A DNA stretch of 64,000 nucleotides from Neocallimastix lanati (nom. inval.) (lineage: Eukaryota; Neocallimastigomycota; Neocallimastigomycetes; Neocallimastigales; Neocallimastigaceae): contig JACVTC010000139.1 of assembly GCA_016946835.1 (NCBI GenBank), positions 339,501 to 403,500 of the forward strand. Reading direction: 5' to 3'. This document shows positions 1 to 11,415 of this stretch, piece by piece (position 1 is the stretch's first letter; each line of letters starts with the position of its first letter). A program made the position numbers and the translations under genes. Below the pieces are notes generated by a model, which had not been told where the DNA came from, did no database searches, and worked only from the letters and a program-made list of their open reading frames with translations.

Positions 1-213
1 AGAATAATGTAATGATATTAAAAAAATATCATTATTATTGATATTCCTATTCAGATTATTTGAAAGAATATTATTTTTGTTACTATTATTATTTTTATTA
101 TTACTGAAAAGACTTGAAGTTGAACTCGAATTTAAATTTTTTATATTTACAAATTTCAGTATCATTGATAATTTCGAAATTATCATTAATATCTAATTTT
201 TCATTTTCGTAAA

Positions 214-1101
214 TTATAGGTGGATTTTAGAATATGTTGGATTAAGATCATTAGATTCAACAATAGATTTAAATGAATAATATGGAATATTATCTTTATC
301 AGAAAATGATTTATTTTTATTCAATACTGAAGATTTATTTATTTTTATATTAAAACGTTTTTTAACACATGTTGCTGATCTTGTTACAGTTGGACTTAAA
401 AAGTTAATATTTGAAACGGAGGACGTTGAAGAAATATCATCAATATTATTTAGTGTAGTAACACGACTTTGAAGTGGTGACGATCCTGTTTTCATAGTGG
501 CTGTAACTGAGAGTAAAGATGGAGAGAAATTACTGGTAGTTGTGTAAATTATTGGTGTTGACAAATTATTATATATATCAAATGAAGTCACAGAGGAAGA
601 TGATAAAGATGGGGATTGTAATGGTGAATGTGTAGGTGTAGTTTCCATAGAAGTGGATGGGGTAAATGTAAAATGGGAAAATGATGACGGAGAAGGTATT
701 CTATTTTGGGCATATAAGTCAAGAATAGAACTATCAATAATTGGGCAAGTGACAGGTACAGCTGACTTTATTATGGGTGATTTGTAATATTTATTATTTA
801 TTTTTATAGTCAAATTTTTGTTGGATTTATCATTATTACGATGATGATGAAAATGCAGAAAATGATAATGATTATGGTTATTTTTGTTACTATCGTTACT
901 ATTATTATTATCACTATTTTTTATTTTAATTATTTTATTATTATCAATAGAATAATCATATTTTATTGTATTATAATCTAATTCATTATCGATAGATTTT
1001 GGAGAAATGGAATAAACTGGGGTAAATGAATGTTCTCCAGTCAAAACTGAACTTTCATTTGTTTTAGTTTTAATTGGTAATTCTTTTAATGTTAACTTTT
1101 C
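214..1101 (-). CDS. Hypothetical Ser/Thr/Asn-rich terminal exon
   Basis: An open frame of about 295 codons starts just after a plausible splice acceptor (AG at 1103-1102) and ends in TAA; no convincing ATG lies near its beginning, so it is probably the last exon of a spliced gene. The protein is low-complexity: an Asn/Lys-rich stretch with a His cluster (HNHYHFLHFHHH), then a long Ser/Thr/Pro-rich tract, then a basic tail. No domain is recognised. It lies downstream of, and on the same strand as, a Ste20-type kinase N-lobe at 1500-2000. Fungal Ste20/GCK kinases often carry disordered Ser-rich C-terminal regions, so it may be the tail of that kinase after loss of the middle of the gene. That link is inference. 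Confidence 0.45.
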   Translation of the reverse strand, partial: EKLTLKELPIKTKTNESSVLTGEHSFTPVYSISPKSIDNELDYNTIKYDYSIDNNKIIKIKNSDNNNSNDSNKNNHNHYHFLHFHHHRNNDKSNKNLTIKINNKYYKSPIIKSAVPVTCPIIDSSILDLYAQNRIPSPSSFSHFTFTPSTSMETTPTHSPLQSPSLSSSSVTSFDIYNNLSTPIIYTTTSNFSPSLLSVTATMKTGSSPLQSRVTTLNNIDDISSTSSVSNINFLSPTVTRSATCVKKRFNIKINKSSVLNKNKSFSDKDNIPYYSFKSIVESNDLNPTYSKIHL

Positions 1102-1499
1102 CTGTTCATTTCAATTATTATTAATCATGAATAATTAATAATAATTGAACATTATTTGATATAGAATAATAATTTTAAATTTTAAACAAAAAATTTAAAT
1201 AATGTTTATTTATAATAATAATAAAAATTTTTCTACTTTTAAATTTTTATCTTGAATATAAAATAACCAATTTAACATTTTTAAATTATATATTTTCATT
1301 TTTACCTTTTATATCTCCACATCTCTTATAATTACTGAAAAAAATCTCTCTTCAATAATACCAGATCTTAACTATTTTAAATAAATTATAAATACCAATG
1401 AATAAAATAATGAAAACATATTAATTATATACCTTTAATCAAAAAAAAAAAAAAAAACTTACTAATACATAAATTTATATTATTTTTTTTTAATAATCA

Positions 1500-1999
1500 A
1501 AATTTTTACAATATTTCTCATTGAACCAAGTGCTGCGTAATCCATTACAATCCATAACTTTATATCAATTAAATACGAGCCTCTATATTTTGTAACATAA
1601 TTTGTATCAAATTTCGATAAAATGCTAATTTCTTTTTGAACATCTGCAATGTCTTCATCATTTTCAGTATCTAAATCTAATATTTTTATTGCAACTAATT
1701 CCTTAGTAATTTTATTTATACTATTTATATATTAAAATATTAATTATTAATTTAATATAAAGGTTATAGTTTTTTTATTTTAAATTTATTAAATGTATAC
1801 CCTTTATAAACATCACCAAAAGATCCTTTTCCTATATTTATAAAAAAAATTCAATTACATTTTATTTTTATAAAGTTTTACTAATTAGAAGAACCACGTA
1901 AGGAACATAAAATATTAAAAATATTATTTTTTATCCACAATTTACATTATAATTAATTACCTATTCTTTCTTGCTTTTCATATACATTGTCATATTTCT
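1500..1999 (-). pseudogene. Ste20/GCK-type protein kinase, N-lobe fragment
   Basis: Three short exon-like pieces on the minus strand join in frame across GT/AG introns: about 1999-1961 (ending YEKQERI), 1831-1801 (the glycine loop GKGSFGDVYK) and 1720 to about 1500 (ELVAIKILDLDTENDED, then VTKYRGSYLIDIKLWIVMDY and GSMRNI). The order is that of a Ste20/Mst/Sps1 kinase: glycine loop, VAIK lysine, acidic alpha-C region, hinge. After GSMRNI the frame enters A/T-rich sequence, and I find no HRD catalytic loop, DFG motif or C-lobe on either side. No start ATG is visible; a TAA precedes the first exon. Without the catalytic half it cannot be an active kinase. An assembly deletion is the alternative explanation. 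Confidence 0.7.
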
Positions 2000-2109
2000 T
2001 TTATTTTCTTTTTTTTTTACTTAATAATAATGGTATTATTATTAAATAAATAACTTTTATATATAAATGTAATTAATTTTAATTATTAAATATATTGAAT
2101 ATATATAAT

Positions 2110-2144
<35 letters not shown>

Positions 2145-3790
2145 CTTTTCTTTTCTTTTATTATTATTATTATTATTATTATTTTTTTATTTTATTTTTA
2201 TTTTTTTTTTTTTTTACTTTTGTTTTTTTTTAATATAAATATTAGTTACATATTTTATTCCTTTTAATTTTGGTATTATTATAGATTACTTTTCAAATCT
2301 TTATAATATTTTATCTTTAATTATTAAAGTTAAAAAAATATTAAAAAAAGATTAATTTTAATATTTTATAATAATCAATTTATTATATTTTATAATAAAA
2401 TTAATTTTAATTGATAAATAAAGAATGTGATTTTTGACATTTAAATTAAAAATATGGAAAAAAAAAAAATAAAAGATCATTCTCAATTCTAAACTTTCCA
2501 TAATTTTTTTTTTTTTGATTAAATTATATTAATTATTATTATACATTTTTTATAGATTTTATAGTAGCTTAAATGCTATAACAATTTTTATATGAAAAAA
2601 TTAGTACAAAATATAAGTAATTTTAAGTAACAGTTATTATTATTGTAAATTAGTCAAATATTATTTTAGAAATTATTTCTTCAGTTTTATTTACTTTTTT
2701 TGCTTATTAAAGTTTTAAATTAAAGATATAAAATATTAAATTATAATAAATATTAAATCATAATAATTATTAAAATTAGAGTAAATAAAAATTTTTATAA
2801 AAATAAATTGTAATACCTTCTCAATATATTAATAATACGAATAAAATTGAATAAAATATATTTAAAGAATGGATAAACAATTCCTTTGACGAAAGACCAT
2901 TAAAATTAAAAAATATAAATTATATTAATCCATAGTATAGTTTAAATATGTTTATAGGTAGAAAATATATTTATTTATATAAAATAATAATTAATAAAAC
3001 TTAAATATAGATATAATCAAAAGAGGGAATACTTTAAAATATATTTTTGTTAAATTGCAATAATCCATATAAAAATAATTATTGATTATTATATTATATT
3101 TGATAGATCAGTCAAACTATCTTTAGGATGAAGTTTAATTTATTTATTTATTTATTTTTTTAAAAAAAAAAACTATATTTTATTAGATACTGTTAAAACA
3201 TTTATTCATAATTTTATCATTGAGTCATATTTATTTATTTGTGTATAATCTTGAATTGATAGAATTCAAAGTTTTATCATATAATTATATTATGATTATG
3301 AAAAACAAACATATATTCGTGTTATATTCAAAATGAGAAACACTTTGAGTATTACGATTAGGTAGTCGAATAAACTTTTAAAAAAATATAATAATATATA
3401 ATATATTTTGTATTTAATACTTAGATAATATCATATTTCTTTATTCTAAACTTTTATTTTACTTTTTATTTTACTATAATTTTTTATTTTCTATTTTTTT
3501 TGTTTATATGTAATAATTTCTATTTTATTTTACTATTTTTTTTGTTTTATTTTAAATGTTTCTTTTTATTTTTGTAATTATTTAAACTAATGTAAATTTT
3601 ATAATAGATAGCATATTATTGTATATTTTTTTTATTTCTAATTATTTTTATTTTTATTTATATTTTATTCTTAGCTTTTAGTTTTTAACTATTTTATTAA
3701 TTAACTATGAATTTTACTTATTAATTTATTATTTTATTCCTTTATTATTTATTATATTATTAGTTTAATTTATTTATTGACTAGATTTTA
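2000..3790. other. Gene-free AT-rich spacer
   Basis: No supportable gene on either strand. The stretch holds A/T homopolymers, including a long poly-T run near 2110-2145 followed by a (TTA)n microsatellite around 2158-2182, and otherwise unstructured A/T sequence with stops in every frame. Confidence 0.7.
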
Positions 3791-4135
3791 GTTTAGTTAT
3801 CGATAGGTTCAAGAGGTTCATCGATCCAGAGATTGAAGTAGAAGATTTGATTAGTATCAAATTCATTACATTCAGTTAAACCTAAAGTGTGAGTATCTAC
3901 CAAACCAACATACTTGTCCTTATAAATTGGTGATTTGATGAAATTACCATCCCGATAGAAAATAGTACTATTATCACCGCATTCACCCAAAACTAGCGAT
4001 TCATCATCAGAAAGCATGATACAATGGGTGTTATCAAATTTCAAGTGGAAATGACCATTATGAGTGTATGGAATATCCCACAGAGAATAGGTAGAGTAAT
4101 CACTATAAGTGTGGGAACAATAGTTTCAGAACCGA

Positions 4136-4250
4136 GTATACCACACCATTGGTTATTTTCAATACCCCATTGACCAAACTCATCTGTAGTAACAACAGCA
4201 GCATTTGGATCAGAGCAACATGGATAACCTAAAGCTTCAGAGAAACAAAC
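4136..4250 (-). other. Fungal dockerin module 4
   Basis: [11 protein letters not shown] ... [17 protein letters not shown] is the most canonical of the four modules. The frame shifts just after it; a residual segment of about 80 codons (3793-4044) continues to the stop. Confidence 0.85.
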
Positions 4251-4779
4251 AGTGACTGGAGTTGGATCATGATCCCAGTTGAAGAACTTTTCATCATCAT
4301 TTTTAGCACAAACGTTCAAGTTCATTTTTATTTCATTGTTGTATATATCACTCACATCTAAGAAACCAATGCATTTATCAGTGGAACTAATCAATTCAAA
4401 GAAACCATCATTAGTGTGTTCTAATTTGGCTTAGTCATCACATTTGTCTAGTTCAAGTGAGCCTGTATCAACATTAGAAACACGCAAACAATAATTAGGT
4501 TGAGCCAGGGAGTTGAAGTAACCTTTTCGAGAAGGTAATTCTATCCACTTGGAATAATCAGTATCATCACAAGGTTTAACTGTAATTGGATTATTTGGTT
4601 TTTGTGGGGCATATAAACATTTGTTGGTAAAAGCATGATAGAACCAATAGACAGTATGACCGCTCTTGATTGTAGGAGTGGATTTACTAATAGTAGAAAC
4701 TATAGAACTTATAGTTGTAGTAGTTGTATTAACGGTTGTGGTTGATTCACTGGATTTTGGAGTAGATGTTGAACCAGAT

Positions 4780-4883
4780 ATAAGGCACCATTCATCATTT
4801 TCAACTCCCCAAGTACCTGTTTCATCCGTGTATGCAACTTCAGTTATTTCTGGAGAACAACATGGATAATCGTCTATTGGGCA
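4780..4883 (-). other. Fungal dockerin module 3
   Basis: CPIDDYPCC ... TDETGTWGVENDEWCLI. It is shorter at the N-terminal side than modules 1 and 2 but keeps CC, GTWG and EWC. A Thr/Ser-rich linker (TTTVNTTTTTISS) follows it, separating it from the lectin-like region. Confidence 0.82.
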
Positions 4884-5349
4884 ATCAGATGTCGAAGTAT
4901 TATCTGGAGAATCTTTTGGAGGATCATTGTTTCTGTCTGGATTATATGTATCGGTTTCTTTACTAGTAATAACACCACCATCTATATCTTGAATTTCCTA
5001 TTGGAAAGATTGATCATTTTTATCATAAGTTTCTTCGAAATTAAGTGTCTTGCTACTTAAGCAATTATATTTCTGGTTTCTATTATTCTTAAAGCATAGA
5101 TATTTATCTTCAACAAACTCAAAATGCATATAACGATCTTTAATATTCATAACATTTTCACAAACTTCTAAACCTGAAGTACATGCATTAGCTGCATATA
5201 AACATTTTCCTTTTTTATCGGATGCAATTCTCTTGTTGTTATATTCATCGACGTTTGTAACATGCCATAAACTATGATTTGAAGTGGTGCATTCTCCTAA
5301 ATCAATTAAGTTACCATCACTGTTATTAACAAAAGGACTACTCTGTTCA

Positions 5350-5466
5350 TTTCGCCGATACCGCATAATTGGCCGTCTTCTTACCCCATTTACCGTATTC
5401 GTCTTCCTTAACGACTTTCGGATTAACAGATGAACAACAATGATATCCCAAAATTTCAAATGAGCA
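5350..5466 (-). other. Fungal dockerin module 2 (frameshifted)
   Basis: CSFEILGYHCC ... DEYGKWGKK matches module 1, five residues downstream of it. The expected closing WCGIG is recovered as LCGIGEMNR only after a one-base frame change near 5375. Tandem double dockerins are typical of cellulosomal proteins in these fungi. Confidence 0.82.
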
Positions 5467-5478
5467 TCTTTCATATCC

Positions 5479-5595
5479 AATACCGCACCATTCTCCATTT
5501 TCTTTAGCCCAGTTACCAATTTCATCTACTTTTTCAAGTCTGGCATTTTGATTAGAACAACAGTCATATCCAAGTTCAGCATAAATATATGAACA
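5479..5595 (-). other. Fungal dockerin module 1
   Basis: Cysteine pattern CSYIYAELGYDCC ... EIGNWAKENGEWCGIG is the gut-fungal dockerin (CBM10-like) fold signature, with the paired CC, the aromatic GNW/GEW positions and the closing WCGI. It is uninterrupted. Confidence 0.88.
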
Positions 5596-7885
5596 AGTCA
5601 GGTGATCGTATTTCGAAGGATTTAAAGATGCAGGAACAAAATCATACTTATTATCTAAGCATTGAGATTTATTATTTTGTGAACAAATAATACCATCTTC
5701 AATAGTAAAATCTTGATATTTATTATTTTTATCACATATTTGTATAAATAACTCGCCATTAGAATAATTTAAACATTTAGCATCATATGATGACATAATA
5801 TTATAACTTTTACCATTTTTCTTTAAACGCCATTTATTCATTGCATTGTCAATACATTTATAATTAGTTTTTACTACTTCGTGTGTAATATTTTGTTTAT
5901 CATATATTATCTTACGTTGAAGACATGGTTGTAATTCTTCATCATTATTATTATTTTTTCGTTTGTAGGCAAATGGTGATTGAACTGCATAATAATCAAA
6001 TTATGGAGTAATAGTATTAAGTATTGACGTTAATATTATCATTTTTATATTCTTTACTGTCAATAAAATTGTTTTTCCAAATTTTGGGTATAAGATCATT
6101 AGTTGGAAAATCCAGTATAAACCATTCATTATGAAATCTTGTATTTTTCTTGATATTATCAGATAAATTATTATTCATGTATTTTGCTTTATAGGATATA
6201 GTATCTTTTATTGTATTTCTCATTGCATTTGCTTGTATATTCATGAAATTTATAGTAAGTACATCTATATTGCTTGTATTATAAAAATTACTATTTATTA
6301 CATTATTTTCATCATAAATAGTAAACCATGTGGATCCAGCAGTTCTACCTCTGGATTTATGATCTAACATATCATTTACTAATGACCATTTATCTTTTAA
6401 ATCCATATTATAATTATCTTGAACACGAATTAGATTATTTTTACATATTATAGGAAAACATATAGCATTATTCAGATTTATTTCACTTGGACCATCATAA
6501 TCTCTACATGTTCCCATATCAGGTATATCAACTTGAATACCTAAACGTGAAAAACTTGAATCTGTTGAATTTATTGCACTAGTATTAGCATCATTTTTAT
6601 AATAGAAATCTTGACACATAAGAATAACTACTCTTACTAGACCAAGAGTTGGTATAATTGGTGCAGTAGGTTTATGATTTTTATCTTCCATATTATATAT
6701 ATTAAAAGACTCAGTATAAAAAAAGGATTTATCTCCTTCTTTATACTTATCATTAAAATAACTAAGCTCAGTAACAGCTTTAGCAAATTCTTCAAGATTA
6801 TCCTTATAATATCCATTAATATTATCGTCCTTTAAATGCATAATTACTGTTTCATTAGTATTGTGACGTACAAAATCAACAGCTTCATCAAAAGCATCGC
6901 TTAAAAGATAATTCTTACCTGTTTTTTTATTGTATGCATCTGCCATCTCATGACTAAGATATATTTGATTATGGCTTGTTTCTATTCTTATATCCAAATA
7001 TCTATACCATTCTGTAATTGTTCTGCAATATCCAAATTTTGAGTTCTAAACTAGTTTTCTCGATTTACAACTCCAAGTATATCGAATATACTTACATTTT
7101 CTTGTATAGCATATGTTCCATTATCATGAGTACCAGGAATAATAATTTGATTAAGTTTTAACTTTGAATCAAGCTTGCTCATCCATCTTGAATCATTATC
7201 GTTTGAAGTAAATTCATACCAACCCCATTCAGTTAATGCAACATTATTTTCATAATCTATATCATAATAAATAGCTCTTTTCCAATCAACTAATCCATTA
7301 TAAGATATTCCATTCTTTGAACTTAAAATATAACAGTTTCCAGAATTAATATCGATATATCCTTTAATAGCACATTTATCAGGATCATATATATCATCAA
7401 ATTCACCTTCCAGTTTTTGATTTCTGTAATAACAATCCTTTAAAATGTTCCATGTGAAAGGCCAGACTCCGCCAAATGCATGTTGTTTATACAAATACAT
7501 TTTTGTACATTCTTTATTAGTAAACATATAATAAGGCTTATTTTTATCTTTATCTAATTCAAAATATCTACCTGTTATATTATTACCTTGACTTTTAGAA
7601 CAAGTAACATTACTAACTAGAGTAGCTAAAAAAAACAATAAATATATTTTCATCTTAATAACTTATATTTAGTTAATTGTTTTGCTTTAATAAGTATATA
7701 AAAATCAGTTTATTAAATTCAAACAAACTCATTTCAAATATAAATTAAATATCTTATCACATATGCTTAAGTGATATTCACATAACTATCATAATTACAA
7801 TATACAACTAATAGTGCTATTAAGAGCTTGCATTATAATAATATATTGTAATTATTTAATTATTTATTCAAGTTTATATATGTAA

Positions 7886-8461
7886 TTAAACGGAAACACA
7901 CAAGTTATCTATATTATTCAATAGATTAGAACCACTAATGTCTACATACATAATGTTATTGCATTCTTTATGTGCATATCTAAGCGAAAGATAAGTGGGA
8001 GAATTCATATCTGTTTTATTTATAAATTTATTTGTACATGGATTGATGCACTGGCGATATTTTACACAGGGTGAATCTATGTCGTCCTTAAATAAGCAGT
8101 AATCGAAAAAAAGAACTATAAACATTCCATTGATATTTTTGCTAATATTCTTCAGTATATCTTCAACATCGCTGTAATTAAAATCGTTAAGAGCGAAGAA
8201 GCATGTAGTGATGTTAAACTTTTGGTCTATATCGATATTTTGAATATTATTTTGGTAGAGGACGATGCGGTCCTTAATTTCAGATGTTTTAATTCTTTCT
8301 TTAAAGTTTTTAATTTTTTCAAGGTCCGGTTCAATACATACCGCCCTTTTGTAATTTCTCCATTTATGGAGATCTCCACTGTTTCCAGAACCTATGTCAA
8401 GCAAATTCCCTTTACATTCATTAAGTATATTTTGTTTTATTCTATTATGATATTTACGCAT
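7886..8461 (-). pseudogene. Viral-type mRNA cap guanine-N7 methyltransferase domain (truncated)
   Basis: The 191-codon frame begins MRKYHNRIKQNIL and contains the SAM-binding loop LLDIGSGNSGDLHKW followed by the acidic CIEPD strand. This is the order found in cap N7-methyltransferases, and particularly in the C-terminal domain of trifunctional capping enzymes of large DNA viruses. A CFFALNDF segment and a degenerate C-terminal half follow, and the frame stops after NNIDNLCVSV, short of the roughly 300 residues usual for the domain. It lies directly downstream of the triphosphatase-guanylyltransferase on the same strand, separated only by a stop-containing linker of about 110 bases. The two were probably one polypeptide, as in asfarviruses, poxviruses and mimiviruses. 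There are no introns. Confidence 0.82.
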
Positions 8462-8568
8462 TAGGGTATTTGAATCCAGTGAAAATATTTTAATATTAAT
8501 TTTTTAAAAAGAAGCAAGAACTATACTATTAAAATATTTAAACTATTCGAAGTCCATTTATCTTCCCG

Positions 8569-10256
8569 TTATTTCACAAATACACCTTTATCCAAATCAA
8601 ATTCAATAATAAAAGAAATTTTCTTTTCTTTTACTAATTGATAGTAAACCATACGTTTATTGAACGGAGTATCATTTATAATATCCACTTTTTTACGGTA
8701 ATATGTAATACTTTTATTTTATCATATTTTAACTTTTTATGTTGATAATACTTTAAATAAATTTTTTTAAATTCCGCTAGGGTTATTTTTAGATTCGACA
8801 TTTTAATTGAATGTTGTTTAGCGTAAAAATAGCGACCATCAAATCGAAGATCAACGGTGTTCCTTGTTTTAATCTTATAAACTCTAGTATTTTCAACTCT
8901 ATGGCCATCAAAAGGAATACTATTTTGCAAATTATAAGTGGAAGCACCATCCGTAATAATAATACCATCATTTGGCACACAATTTTTATTTTCATTATTT
9001 ATTTCATTTTCTATAAAACTTTGTAAATCGGAATAATTTTCGCATTTTCTTATTTTCTTTCGCTTAATTTTGTCCTTGAAGGAGTCATAACTTAAAGAAT
9101 CAAGAATAGCAATGTGTTCCTTAAAACTCTTTGATCTTAAATCAACATTATGATAAAAAATATCAAATGGAATAAAATTATCATTTACAAATTCACAATC
9201 GAAAACTAAATGAAGATCGGAGCTAATACAATCTATGTATTCCACCTCGAAATTCTCAGATACACTAAACATTAAATGATTGATGATAATGACTAATCGA
9301 CGTAATCCGTCTGTTTTAGCAGCCACAAAGAACGTGATTTTTACAAGATCATCAGCAACATCGAATATGGTGTCAAGTGACGGTGTAATTGGTTTTTGGA
9401 ATTCAAAATTTGGTAATAAATAAAATAAATAATCTAATACCAAATTAGAAAAATCAAGTAATAGCATAATATCATGTACAATGTTTATCATATCACTTCT
9501 TTCATGATTAATATTTCTTGAGAAATCAATCTCGAATTGGCTTTTAACCTCGTACTTCGTTACATCAATTCGTACATCCTTGTGAAGAATATATAATTTT
9601 CTGTATTTTATAGTTGGAGTAATGAATTGCAAAATATCTAATACCTTATTAGATTTATTTTTTTTATTATTACCATTTTCGGTTTCAGCCAAACTATTGT
9701 TTAGAAAACTTATTATATCGCTTACGTCCATATTGGTTTCAATACTAAGTACAATTTTATAAATGAAATAATAAGCTGTCATCAATGTAATCTTTTTAGT
9801 GAATTCAACTTTTCCATTTAATGTTTCTGTGATTTCCTTTTCTGAGTTAACATCGACATATTTATAAAGTTTCGAAATCTTTTCATTTTTTATGTTTTCT
9901 TTTTTCTTTTCTTTTCCATTTTCATTTTCCTCTTCAGTTTCTAAATTTATATCTTGATCGTCATTTATATTGGCTGGATAGCTTGATTCGCATATAATTC
10001 TGTATCTGGTCGTTTTATTTTCTTTGAACAGGTACTCGTGGTATTGACAACTCTTACAATTAACGAAATCATTAATATTGATATCTGTGTATTTATTTCT
10101 TAATCTAAATTCTAATTCAAAATTAATATCTCCCGATTTATATAATTTATGATTTTTAAAGATACTTATTTGATTATATATATTATCCAAAATAGTATCT
10201 AATGATAATTGTTTATCCAGTAATAAATAATAGCTACTAGGAATCACTGGATTCAT
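8569..10256 (-). pseudogene. Viral-type mRNA capping enzyme: RNA triphosphatase plus guanylyltransferase
   Basis: The N-terminal part has the tunnel-fold triphosphatase metal-binding strand INFELEFRLRN and the partner strand SQFEIDFSR. The second half is a nucleotidyltransferase: active-site AAKTDGLRRLV (KxDG, covalent GMP-lysine), VFDCEFV (motif III), DGIIITDG (motif IV) and YKIKTRNTVDL (motif V). All catalytic motifs appear intact. I prefer the Met at 10256 (MNPVIPSS); the frame is open upstream to 10349 but that extension is hydrophobic and low-complexity. The main frame stops at 8676, but a one-base shift in an A-run just before it opens another 35 codons ending in TAA at 8569. The compact, intronless, virus-like layout and its neighbours (methyltransferase, UDG, RPB2) point to an endogenous large DNA virus rather than the fungal capping genes. 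Confidence 0.85.
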
Positions 10257-10800
10257 TTGAAATAGATATAAAATCAATAGATTGTATCTACTTTTTATTT
10301 TATAATATGAATAGTTTGAGTAGACTAAATTATTATTAAATAAAACCAACTTATTCTAATTAAAATTTATATTGAATAAAATAAATTAAGTATTTATCAA
10401 TTTATAGATTCGAAATACCTATTATACTATATATAATTTAATTTTTTTTTTAAAAAATAAAAATAAAAATATAAATAAATAAATAAAATTAAATAATAAA
10501 TAAAATAAAAGATATACCTAATTAAATATAATAGTACCCTTAATGAATTTATAAAAAATAAATTATTATTTTTTTAATAAAATTATTTAATTTAAAAATA
10601 TATTTTATTTTTTATTAATTTCAAAAATTTACTATAATATTTTAAAAATCTTTAATGTTAATAGAAAACAATATTTGAAAATATTTATACCATTTTAAAA
10701 ATTAAAATTGTATAGAATACATTAAATATTTAAAATTTATAAGTCATAAATAAAATCAAAATTAGAGTAAAAATTAGAGTTTAATTTATTTATAGCAAAG
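10257..10800. other. AT-rich gap inside the viral-like block
   Basis: No gene is visible between the upstream end of the capping enzyme and the end of the glycosylase remnant. The sequence is plain A/T repeats of host character, suggesting a deletion or insertion since integration. Confidence 0.6.
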
Positions 10801-11415
10801 TTACCACTTAAAAGTATATTCAAGGTTACAAGCAAGTTGTTGAGCCTCAACAAAACAGTTTGAATCTTTGAATTGAAAATACTTTTTAATGGGATGAGGA
10901 ATAATTACAACCGTACATTTACTCTCATTAATGAATTTACGAATGGATGAATCTATCGATTCAAATAGCATAAATACTACTGGGTGATCATTAGAGATGT
11001 ATTCCACTAAATTATTAATAAATGGCTCCCATAATAAATAATAACATTTTGGAGTAGATTGGAAGCGTGGACGAGTAAAACAAAAATTACATAAGAATAT
11101 CCCTTCATCAAGCCATTGATCCAAGCGGTGATTGGATATTGGTTTATAAGCCTTTCTAAATTGGCGTAAATATTTCTCAAAAGTTTGGGAGGAACAATAT
11201 TTTTTTTTTTAGTTGCAATAGCAATATCGCTTATTTCATTTTCATTATCATAAGGTTCATCCAACGATAACGACTTTAACTTTTTCTAAATCAATATATG
11301 AAAATATTTTAAATACATTTTTCACTGGTGGAATATACTGTGTGTTTCTCAACTGATTATATATGTGAGAAATTAATTTAGAATTTTTAACAAAGAAATC
11401 ATTCCAAGACGACAT
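10801..11415 (-). pseudogene. Family 1 uracil-DNA glycosylase, viral-like, frameshifted
   Basis: Three overlapping frames add up to about 205 codons with uracil-DNA glycosylase order. The first starts MSSWNDFF at 11415 and runs to a strand ending VKVVIVG, at the water-activating loop. The frame then breaks on a TGA and resumes with EPYDN, the counterpart of GQDPY. PPKLLRNIYANLERL follows, the equivalent of the PPSLKNI segment. A second shift near 11140 leads to LDQWLDEGIFLCN (the GVLLLN strand), WEPFINNLVEYI, VVFMLFES and the HP loop PHPI. Size matches the roughly 220-residue viral enzymes. In infected cells such enzymes remove uracil from DNA; poxviruses also use theirs as a polymerase-processivity partner. 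Two frameshifts, one at the catalytic loop, make it non-functional as read. Confidence 0.78.

Larger units (their letters stand above)
3793..7653 (-). pseudogene. PI-PLC-like phospholipase with lectin-like and four dockerin modules (decayed)
   Basis: The gene opens with a signal peptide (MKIYLLFFLATLVSNVTC). A PI-PLC X-type catalytic region follows: IIPGTHDNGTY with the first catalytic His, then GIRYLDIRIE and IYLSHEM with the second His. Next come four fungal dockerin (CBM10-like) modules with CC...WC signatures, interleaved with ricin-B/trefoil-like segments containing CLYA and YCLRV motifs. Dockerins bind cellulosome scaffolds, so the product would have been a secreted, complex-bound phosphodiesterase or phospholipase. 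The frame is broken by a TAG after VVNREN, a one-base shift near 6995, a shift in the second dockerin near 5375, a TAG near 4996, a TAA near 4434 and a shift near 4050. With so many lesions it is a pseudogene or a badly damaged assembly, but domain order is fully legible. The lectin-like assignment is the weakest part. Confidence 0.8.

Noticed and set aside
3793-7653. Stop-codon reassignment to explain in-frame TAG and TAA
   Set aside because: Intact genes in the window end at TAG or TAA, and the broken genes also carry frameshifts and a TGA, so decay or sequencing error is simpler.
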